This document shows, piece after piece, positions 1 to 5,474 of a DNA stretch of 5,727 nucleotides. The DNA is from an uncultured Oscillospiraceae bacterium (lineage in GTDB: Bacteria; Bacillota; Clostridia; Oscillospirales; Oscillospiraceae), in assembly GCA_934546725.1 (NCBI GenBank), contig CAKTED010000118.1:1-5727 (forward strand), read 5' to 3'. The stretch's first letter is position 1. Every line of letters starts with the position of its first letter. The notes under the pieces are model-generated. The model did no database searches and was not told where the DNA came from. It was given only the letters and a program-made list of their open reading frames with translations. Position numbers and translations under genes: made by a program.

Positions 1-143
1 CCATAATGAGGCTCCTTTCGGAGTTCGGCATTATGGAAATGGCGAGAACGGGCATGATAGCGCTTGAGCGCGGCGAGAACACGATATATGACCTTGGCCG
101 CATGGGCGCGGAGTTTGAAAGCGGGAAGGGCCGCATACGCTGA
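1..143 (+). CDS. ilvN: Acetolactate synthase small (regulatory) subunit, C-terminal fragment
   Basis: Only the last 46 codons are in the window; the reading frame is open from base 3 and ends at TGA 141-143. IlvN is the regulatory subunit of acetohydroxyacid synthase, the first common enzyme of branched-chain amino acid synthesis, and mediates feedback inhibition by valine. What is visible is a segment reading FGIMEMARTGMIALERG, which fits the end of the family's C-terminal domain, where a phrase of the type FGI-E-ARTG-x-AL-RG is typical. A 20-odd residue polar tail (ending GKGRIR) follows. The ACT domain and the catalytic-subunit partner ilvB would lie to the left, outside the window. The next gene begins 16 bases downstream on the same strand, so it is probably co-transcribed. 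The call rests on one short motif, but I know no better family for it. Confidence 0.78.
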   Translation, partial: IMRLLSEFGIMEMARTGMIALERGENTIYDLGRMGAEFESGKGRIR

Positions 144-144
144 C

Positions 145-152
145 GGAGGGGG
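145..152 (+). promoter_or_regulatory. Ribosome binding site that fixes the hydrolase start at 160
   Basis: A purine-rich GGAGGGGG run begins two bases after the ilvN stop and lies 7 bases before ATG 160. The reading frame is open further upstream to a TTG at 64, but that part overlaps ilvN and has no such site. This Shine-Dalgarno sequence, together with the Lys-rich then hydrophobic N-terminus that follows, decides for ATG 160. Confidence 0.75.
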
Positions 153-159
153 AGCGCAT

Positions 160-1176
160 ATGCACGCAAAAAAAGAGAAAAAGGACAGAATAATGTTTAT
201 CTGCTTCATCGCGGCGGCGGTCGTGCTCGGCTGCCTGATGCTCCTCTGGGGGCAGCATAATTCGGCGGAGCAGGTTTTTGAGATAGGCTTTCTGCATTTT
301 CGCGTCAGCGATCAGCTGGCCAATGATGAAAGCTACGTTTTTTCGGAAAGCGACGGGGAAAAATACGGCGAAATGCTCGAGCTTGGCAAAAGCTGGCGCG
401 AGCAGGCAGGCGGGATAGACGGCAGCTGCGCGACGGAGACGGCGGCAGCCATATTCGGCGAGTTTGCGCTTTATGATATGCCGTATACATTTTACAATAA
501 CGGCTCGGACACCACCGTCATCCTGCTTCACGGCTATAACGAAACGGTGGATGACGCGGCGATAGCAGCACCCTGGTGGTGGGACGGCGGGTATAATATC
601 CTCATTCCGCAGCTGCGGGGCTACAGCGATAAGAATCAGCTCACGACCTTTGGCGAATACGAGCAGTATGACCTTTACGATCTTATCCGTGCTGCCGGGC
701 TGGAGGAGTCGCGGATCATCGTTCACGGACGCGGGACCGGCGCGGCTGCGGCGCTTCTTGCCGCGGCGAACGCGGAGTATGACTGCGGGATAGATCTCAT
801 CGTTGCGGACTCCGTCTATTCCGACCTTGAAACGCTCAAGCAGCGGCAGCTGAAGGCCCAGTTCGGCCTTGGCGAGATAATGGTCGGGAAAATGCTCAGC
901 GGTATCGCAAAAAAGCAGCTTGGCTTTGAGCTTTCGGATGTAAATATCTGCGCGGCGGCCGCGTCGAGCAGCGTACCGAAGCTTTTTGTCTGCGGGGAAA
1001 GCGATTCGTTCACGCTGCCGGAGGAGAGCCGGAGCGTGTATGAGGCCGCGCAGGGAGTAAAAGAGCTTGCCGTGATAGCCGGAGCGGGAAACCGCATGGC
1101 GTATACGTCCTCCTGGTTCGGCGGCGGGGAGTACTGCGCGGCGATGGATAAATTCATTGAGAACAACCTGAAATAA
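160..1176 (+). CDS. Membrane-anchored alpha/beta-hydrolase-fold protein lacking catalytic Ser and His
   Basis: A 338-residue protein, intact from ATG 160 to TAA. Residues 1-10 are basic (KKEKKDR) and residues 11-30 are strongly hydrophobic, so the N-terminus is probably cytosolic and the rest outside, held by one membrane segment. A poor lipobox-like VLGC ends at C25, but hydrophobic residues continue after it, so a plain anchor is likelier than a lipoprotein. The rest matches the alpha/beta-hydrolase fold of the YqkD-like group of Firmicutes: oxyanion-hole motif HGYN (124-127), PQLRGYS (150-156, where the family usually has DLRGHG), the nucleophile-elbow position HGRGTG (189-194), strand IVADSVYSD, the acid motif GESDSF with D282, and GAGN (308-311) where a GAGH-type motif is expected. 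The expected nucleophile Ser is thus G192 and the expected His is N311, while the acid D282 remains. No stop or frameshift is present. I infer a non-catalytic (pseudoenzyme) role, possibly binding a ligand or partner at the cell surface; the function is unknown. It is probably co-transcribed with ilvN and degV (gaps of 16 and 21 bases). Confidence 0.85.
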   Translation: MHAKKEKKDRIMFICFIAAAVVLGCLMLLWGQHNSAEQVFEIGFLHFRVSDQLANDESYVFSESDGEKYGEMLELGKSWREQAGGIDGSCATETAAAIFGEFALYDMPYTFYNNGSDTTVILLHGYNETVDDAAIAAPWWWDGGYNILIPQLRGYSDKNQLTTFGEYEQYDLYDLIRAAGLEESRIIVHGRGTGAAAALLAAANAEYDCGIDLIVADSVYSDLETLKQRQLKAQFGLGEIMVGKMLSGIAKKQLGFELSDVNICAAAASSSVPKLFVCGESDSFTLPEESRSVYEAAQGVKELAVIAGAGNRMAYTSSWFGGGEYCAAMDKFIENNLK

Positions 1177-1197
1177 AACATATTAAGGAGAAAGCGA

Positions 1198-2040
1198 ATG
1201 AACATCAAAATTACGGCGGACAGCACCTGCGACCTTTCGCCCGAGCTCATCAAAAAGTACGACATAAGAATAATCCCGCTCCATATAATCAAGGCAGACG
1301 ATTCCGATTATCTTGACGGTATCGATATCAGACCGCAGGATATTTTTGACTATGTGGATACCGTGGGAAAGGCCTGCCACACGGCAGCCGTAAACGTGGA
1401 GGAGTTTGAAAAGGTCTTCAGCGAGGAGCTGGAAACGCATGATGCCATAGTTCACGTTGATATCAGCAGCGATTTTTCCGCCTGCTACCAGAACGCCTGC
1501 ATAGCCGCGGAGGGCAGAAACGTTTACGTTATCGATTCGAGAAATCTTTCCACTGGAGTTGGCCATATCGTGCTTGACGCCGCAGAGCTGGCGGCGCAGG
1601 GCGTACCCCCCGAGGAGATAAAAAGAACGCTTGACGAAAAGCAGAAGAAGCTGGACGTAAGCTTTGTTATCAATACGCTCAAATATCTGCATAAGGGCGG
1701 CCGCTGTTCGGCGCTCGTCGCGCTCGGGGCTAACGTTTTGCAGCTCAAGCCCTGCATTGAGGTAAAGGACGGCAAAATGGGCGTGGGCAAAAAATATCGC
1801 GGCAGCTTTGAAAAGGCGATAAAGCAATATGTCCGCGACCGCCTTGAGAGCCGGGACGACATTGACTATAAGCGCATATTCATAACTCATTCGGATTGCA
1901 GCCACGAGCTGGTGGAGCAGGTGCGCGCACTCATCGCAGAGCTTGGCCCGTTTGAGGAAATAATCGAAACGGACGCGGGCTGCACTGTCAGCAATCACTG
2001 CGGACCCAACTGCCTGGGCGTGCTGTTTTACAGAAAGTGA
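1198..2040 (+). CDS. DegV family protein (fatty-acid-binding, FakB-like)
   Basis: A 280-residue protein, the usual length of the family. ATG 1198 is preceded by AAGGAG (1185-1190) at a 7-base spacing. Family landmarks in order: TADSTCDLS (6-14) at the N-terminus, a TAAVNVEEF stretch (62-70) in the place of the ligand-contacting Thr segment, ISSDFSACYQ (89-98) matching the ISS-x-LSGTYQ motif, VIDSRNLSTGVG (111-122), YLHKGGRCS (163-171), LQLKPCIEVKDG (181-192) and C-terminal NHCGPNCLGV (266-275), the counterpart of the H-x-GPG-x-LG motif. Members bind one fatty acid with the carboxylate held by conserved Thr/Ser; T62 and S94 are the likely equivalents. In studied Firmicutes such proteins (FakB) present the acid to the kinase FakA, making acyl-phosphate for phospholipid synthesis. 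No fakA is in the window, so that partnership is inferred. The protein has ten cysteines, many for its size, four of them in the last 50 residues. No membrane segment is seen, so it is cytosolic. Family assignment is firm; which fatty acid it binds cannot be read. Confidence 0.93.
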   Translation: MNIKITADSTCDLSPELIKKYDIRIIPLHIIKADDSDYLDGIDIRPQDIFDYVDTVGKACHTAAVNVEEFEKVFSEELETHDAIVHVDISSDFSACYQNACIAAEGRNVYVIDSRNLSTGVGHIVLDAAELAAQGVPPEEIKRTLDEKQKKLDVSFVINTLKYLHKGGRCSALVALGANVLQLKPCIEVKDGKMGVGKKYRGSFEKAIKQYVRDRLESRDDIDYKRIFITHSDCSHELVEQVRALIAELGPFEEIIETDAGCTVSNHCGPNCLGVLFYRK

Positions 2041-2070
2041 GCCGCCGGGAGGCCGTGAAAAGAGGAAGAG

Positions 2071-4101
2071 ATGGCAATTGAGATTTTGGCGCCCGTTGGC
2101 GGAGAGGAGCAGCTTGTCGCCGCCGTTCGCGCCGGGGCCGACGCCGTATATCTTGGCGGACGTGGCTTCAACGCGAGGCGCAATGCGTCAAATTTCGACG
2201 GCGACGGTCTGAAAAGAGCCGTTGAATACTGCCACGGGCGCGGAGTGAGGGTCCACGTCACATGCAATACGCTTGTGCTGGACAGGGAGATGCCCGCGCT
2301 TTATGAGGAGATAAAAAGCATAGCCGAGTCCGGCGCGGATGCCGTTATAGTGCAGGATCTTGCCGTGATGGAGCTTTTCAGGCGTCATTGTCCCGAGATG
2401 GAGCTGCATGCCTCCACGCAGATGACGATCCATAATGCCGGGGGCGCGGCGATGGCCGAACGCCTGGGCTTTTCACGGGCCGTGCTTGCGCGGGAGCTGA
2501 GTCTTGACGAGATACGCCTCGTTCGGGCGGGCTGCGGCATTGAGCTTGAGGTCTTCGTACACGGCGCGCTGTGCATGAGCGTTTCGGGGCAGTGCTACCT
2601 TTCGTCCATGCTGGGCGGACGGAGCGGGAACCGTGGCCTCTGCGCTCAGCCCTGCCGCCTGAATTTTTCGGCGGGTGAACGCGAATATGCCCTTTCACTC
2701 AGGGACCTTTCGGCCGTTGAATACATCTCGCAGTTGGAGCAGGCGGGCGTGAGCTCGCTGAAAATAGAGGGGCGCATGAAGCGGCCGGAGTATGTCGCGG
2801 CTGCCGTAACGGCCTGCCGGGCGGCCGCCGCCGGTGAAAAGCCGGATATGGACGCGCTGCGCGCGGTGTTTTCGCGCAGCGGCTTTACGGACGGATATCT
2901 TACCGGCAGGCGGGGGATAGACATGTTCGGGATCCGGACCCGCGAGGATGTGCAGGCGTCCTCTGAGGTGATGGGGAGCATTGCGGCGTCGTACCGGGCA
3001 GAGAGGCAGAGCGTGCCGGTTTCAATGGCGGCGGAGCTGAGAGCGGGAGAAAAGGCGAAGCTTACCGTGTCGGACGGCGAACGCCGCGTTACGGCCGCAG
3101 GCTCAGCGCCGCAGAAGGCGCAGAACCGGGGGCTGGATTTCGACCGCGTGAGGAAAAGCCTTGAAAAAACGGGCGGAACGCCGTTTTACGTTTCGCGCTT
3201 TTCCGCGAATGTGGACGAGGGGCTGTATATGTCCCCGGCGGAGCTGAACGCGATGCGCAGGGAAGCGCTCAATACGCTGCTTGAGCATCGCTCATGGACC
3301 GAACCGAAGCGGATCCTCGGCGAGCCGGAGCAGATGCTTCCGGCGGAGAGGAAAAAGCGCCCCGCGCTGCGGCTGCGCTTTGAAAGAGCTGAGCAGATCT
3401 TTGACGGAGCCGGGGAAGCGGAGCTTATTTATCTGCCGCTTTCGGAAATAAACGGCGATATCATATCTCGCTTTGGGGACAGGCTTGCCGCCGAGCTGCC
3501 GCGATTTATCCCGGCGGGCGACGGAACGGGACTTGAAAGCCGCCTTGCAGAGTTTAAAAAACTCGGACTTCGCAAATGCGCCGCCGGTAATATCGGCGAT
3601 ATAGGGATAATTGACAGAGTGGGACTTGAAGCGCTTGGCGGATTTTCGCTGAACGTAATAAACTCGCGGGCGAACGCTGTTTTGAGCTCGCTTGGAATAC
3701 GTGATACCGTGCTCTCGTTTGAGCTTTCCCTGCGCGATGCCGGGCGCGTCTCCGGAGAATGTGTCGGCATTATCGGATATGGATATCTGCCGCTCATGCT
3801 TTACCGCTGCTGTCCGATGAAGGGAATAAACGGCTGCAACGGCTGCTCGGGTCACGAAAAGCTCAGAGATCGCACGGGCAGGGAGTTTACCGTGCTCTGC
3901 GGAAACCGAAAATATTCGACGATGCTCAATGCGCTGCCGCTCTATATCGGCGACAAAAATGTGGATGGCGTTGACTTTGAGCTTTTATATTTTACGCTTG
4001 AGAGCTCTGCTCGTTGCCGCAGAGTATGGGAGATGTTCCGCAGCGGTGCGAAGTTTGACGGTGAACGAACGCGAGGGCTTTATTACCGTGAGCTGTTATA
4101 G
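2071..4101 (+). CDS. Long U32 family protein with DUF3656-type region (RlhA-like, putative RNA hydroxylation)
   Basis: A 676-residue protein. ATG 2071 follows a GAGGAAG site (2062-2068), and the product begins with the standard U32 opening EILAPVG, followed by AGADAVYLGG. Residues 1-250 form the U32 TIM-barrel core with HASTQM (113-118), ARELSLDEIR (140-149) and the signature FVHGALCMSVSGQC (162-175). Cysteines 168, 175, 191 and 195 form C-x6-C-x15-C-x3-C, the pattern that holds an iron-sulphur cluster in studied U32 proteins; KIEGRMK (231-237) follows. Residues about 310-410 fit DUF3656 (LEKTGGTPFY, then LNAMRREAL). A C-terminal region carries a second cysteine set: CCP at 580-582, C589, C592 and C610, with DR at 600-601. 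Length and domain order resemble E. coli RlhA (YdcP, 653 residues), needed for hydroxylation of 23S rRNA C2501. Old annotations call the family peptidases; I infer RNA modification, but the exact target in this organism is unproven. It ends 10 bases before the second U32 gene, so the two are very probably co-translated. Confidence 0.92.
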   Translation: MAIEILAPVGGEEQLVAAVRAGADAVYLGGRGFNARRNASNFDGDGLKRAVEYCHGRGVRVHVTCNTLVLDREMPALYEEIKSIAESGADAVIVQDLAVMELFRRHCPEMELHASTQMTIHNAGGAAMAERLGFSRAVLARELSLDEIRLVRAGCGIELEVFVHGALCMSVSGQCYLSSMLGGRSGNRGLCAQPCRLNFSAGEREYALSLRDLSAVEYISQLEQAGVSSLKIEGRMKRPEYVAAAVTACRAAAAGEKPDMDALRAVFSRSGFTDGYLTGRRGIDMFGIRTREDVQASSEVMGSIAASYRAERQSVPVSMAAELRAGEKAKLTVSDGERRVTAAGSAPQKAQNRGLDFDRVRKSLEKTGGTPFYVSRFSANVDEGLYMSPAELNAMRREALNTLLEHRSWTEPKRILGEPEQMLPAERKKRPALRLRFERAEQIFDGAGEAELIYLPLSEINGDIISRFGDRLAAELPRFIPAGDGTGLESRLAEFKKLGLRKCAAGNIGDIGIIDRVGLEALGGFSLNVINSRANAVLSSLGIRDTVLSFELSLRDAGRVSGECVGIIGYGYLPLMLYRCCPMKGINGCNGCSGHEKLRDRTGREFTVLCGNRKYSTMLNALPLYIGDKNVDGVDFELLYFTLESSARCRRVWEMFRSGAKFDGERTRGLYYRELL

Positions 4102-4104
4102 GAG
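4100..4104 (+). promoter_or_regulatory. Ribosome binding site overlapping the upstream stop codon
   Basis: AGGAG shares its first two bases with the TAG stop (4099-4101) of the preceding U32 gene and lies 7 bases before ATG 4112. It sets the start at 4112 rather than at an ATG at 3929 inside the upstream gene, and suggests that ribosomes ending the first U32 protein can restart on the second. Confidence 0.75.
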
Positions 4105-4111
4105 AGAACGG

Positions 4112-5305
4112 ATGGAACTTGAACTGCTTGCGCCTGCGGGCGATATGGAGAAGCTTAAAACGGCCATATATTTTGGGGCGGACGCCGTTTATCTCGGCGG
4201 CCCGTTCATGCATCTGCGGACAACGCCGACGGATTTTACCATGGAGAGCCTTAAAACGGCGGTAGAGTATTCCCATTCAGCAGAGAAAAAGGTGTACGTT
4301 ACCGTGAATGCGTTTGCGCGCAATGGGGATTTCGGCGCACTGCCGGAGTATCTTGTCGAGCTTGAACGTATGGGTGTGGACGGAATAATCGTTTCGGACA
4401 TCGGAGTTATTGACCTTGCCGTGCGAACGGCACCTGATCTCGCGGTGCATGTCAGCACGCAGGCAAGCTGCGTAAATTATGCTGCCGCAAATGTGTATTA
4501 CCGCATGGGAGCGCGGCGTGTCGTGCTGGGTCGTGAGCTGAGTCTTGATGAGATACGTGAGCTGAGGGATAAAACTCCGCCGGAGCTTGAGCTGGAGGCG
4601 TTTGTTCATGGAGCCATGTGCATGGCGTATTCCGGCCGCTGTCTCATAAGCGCGGTGCTTGCAGGGCGGGATTCAAACCGGGGCGACTGCGCCCAGCCGT
4701 GCCGGTGGCACTATAAGCTCGTCCAGACTGAGCGCTCGGACGAGGAGCTGCCGGTGCTTGAGGACGAGAACGGAACGGCCATAATGAGCAGCCGCGACCT
4801 CAAAACCATAGAGTTCATAGACGAGATAGCGAGAGCGGGCGTGTGCTCCTTCAAGATAGAGGGACGAATGAAATCTCCGTACTATGTGGCGACTGTAACG
4901 AACGCTTACAGAAAGGCTCTTGACCACTCCGCGCCACTTGAGCAGCTGGAGCGGGAGCTCCTCTCGGCAAGCCACAGGGAATTTTCCACCGGCTTTTACT
5001 TCGGGAAAATAAAGCATGAACCGCCAGCGCCAGACGGATACATTCAGGGCGCGATGTTTGCAGCGGTAGTGCTGTCGGCTGATGGAGAGAAGCTTCTCAT
5101 AGAGCAGCGCAACCGATTTTTTGCCGGTGATACGCTTGAGGTGCTTTCACCTGACAGCAGTGGGCTGAGCGTCTGCGTCTCAGAGATGTGGGACGAGGAT
5201 GGCAATGCGGTGCAGTCCGCGCCGCATCCGAAGCAGCGGCTTTATATTCGCTCTCCGCTCATGCTGCACGAGGGGGATATCCTCAGAAAAAGAATAGCGG
5301 ACTGA
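4112..5305 (+). CDS. trhP: U32 family protein, TrhP/YegQ-type (putative tRNA U34 hydroxylation)
   Basis: A 397-residue protein starting MELELLAPAGDMEKL, the classic U32 N-terminus. The barrel core has FGADAVYLGG (21-30), HVSTQASC (113-120), GRELSLDEIR (140-149) and FVHGAMCMAYSGRC (164-177), then NRGDCAQPCRWHY (189-201). Cysteines 170, 177, 193 and 197 give the same C-x6-C-x15-C-x3-C set as the neighbouring U32 protein and probably hold an iron-sulphur cluster. C245, just before SFKIEGRMK, is a further cysteine near a position that serves as a ligand in UbiU. Residues from about 305 form the small C-terminal beta-domain (YIQGAMFAAVV through HEGDILRKR). Size and the RGDC-x3-CRW-x-Y phrase match the TrhP group: E. 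coli YegQ and the Bacillus YrrN/YrrO proteins are needed for 5-hydroxyuridine at position 34 of certain tRNAs, using prephenate-linked chemistry. Annotation as a peptidase or collagenase is likely a legacy error. It is the last gene of the operon; the terminator follows 16 bases after the stop. The family call is firm; the tRNA target is inferred. Confidence 0.88.
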   Translation: MELELLAPAGDMEKLKTAIYFGADAVYLGGPFMHLRTTPTDFTMESLKTAVEYSHSAEKKVYVTVNAFARNGDFGALPEYLVELERMGVDGIIVSDIGVIDLAVRTAPDLAVHVSTQASCVNYAAANVYYRMGARRVVLGRELSLDEIRELRDKTPPELELEAFVHGAMCMAYSGRCLISAVLAGRDSNRGDCAQPCRWHYKLVQTERSDEELPVLEDENGTAIMSSRDLKTIEFIDEIARAGVCSFKIEGRMKSPYYVATVTNAYRKALDHSAPLEQLERELLSASHREFSTGFYFGKIKHEPPAPDGYIQGAMFAAVVLSADGEKLLIEQRNRFFAGDTLEVLSPDSSGLSVCVSEMWDEDGNAVQSAPHPKQRLYIRSPLMLHEGDILRKRIAD

Positions 5306-5321
5306 CAGCGGAAAATATCTT

Positions 5322-5360
5322 ATCCGGGCTTTGGCTTTTTGTGCCGAAGCCCGGATTTTT
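5322..5360 (+). terminator. Strong intrinsic terminator of the operon
   Basis: A 14-base-pair stem pairs 5322-5335 (ATCCGGGCTTTGGC) with 5343-5356 (GCCGAAGCCCGGAT). There is a single G-U wobble (5332/5346), a 7-base loop, and a T run (5356-5360) at the foot. It lies 16 bases after the stop of the trhP-like gene. The flanks also pair: AGCGGAAAA (5307-5315) is the exact complement of 5357-5365, so the A run before the stem could pair with the T run after it. A small extra hairpin, CCGC-TTTTT-GCGG, follows at 5361-5373. Confidence 0.93.
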
Positions 5361-5415
5361 CCGCTTTTTGCGGGAGAAAAATGTGAAAAATATATCCCCC
5401 CGGAGGCTTACGAAA

Positions 5416-5450
5416 GGTGCTGTCAAGATTTATGCGCAAAAATGTTTGCA
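5416..5450. repeat. Candidate terminal inverted repeat of the IS element
   Basis: The stretch starts GGTGCTGTCAAG and then becomes A/T-rich (a GCGCAAAAATGTTTGC segment follows at 5434-5449). Its place just outside the transposase stop is where an IS256-family end should be. Only one copy is in the window, so this is a positional and compositional inference. Confidence 0.4.
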
Positions 5451-5454
5451 GACT

Positions 5455-5474
5455 CGGCTGAATGAAGTCAGCCG
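5455..5474 (-). repeat. Perfect inverted repeat at the transposase stop codon
   Basis: CGGCTGA (5455-5461) and TCAGCCG (5468-5474) are exact reverse complements around a 6-base loop. On the transposase strand the stem begins inside the last sense codons and includes the stop codon. It is GC-rich but not followed at once by a T run, so it is not a standard intrinsic terminator. It may stabilise the mRNA end or hinder transcription leaving or entering the element. Confidence 0.6.

Noticed and set aside
64..159. Upstream extension of the hydrolase frame to a TTG at 64
   Set aside because: It overlaps ilvN coding sequence, lacks a ribosome site, and would put a non-hydrophobic leader before an otherwise normal Lys-rich plus membrane-segment N-terminus at 160.
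31..726. Open frame on the - strand (231 codons) opposite ilvN and the hydrolase
   Set aside because: It overlaps two well-supported + strand genes, shows no family motif, and reads as low-complexity Arg/Ala/Pro-rich shadow sequence.
1183..1998. Long open frame on the - strand (271 codons) opposite the degV-like gene
   Set aside because: It lies wholly antisense to a gene with clear family motifs, has no recognisable domain, and its composition fits a mirror frame of GC-biased codons.
3292..3855. Open - strand frame (187 codons) opposite the long U32 gene
   Set aside because: It is antisense to conserved U32 C-terminal sequence including the cysteine cluster, with no family motif of its own.
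3929..4111. Upstream extension of the trhP-like frame to an ATG at 3929
   Set aside because: It lies inside the preceding U32 gene; the canonical U32 N-terminus and the AGGAG site both place the start at 4112.
2071..5305. Reading the two U32 genes as secreted collagenases or virulence peptidases
   Set aside because: Neither has a signal peptide; both have the iron-sulphur cysteine pattern and the architectures of RlhA and TrhP, for which RNA hydroxylation is the established role.
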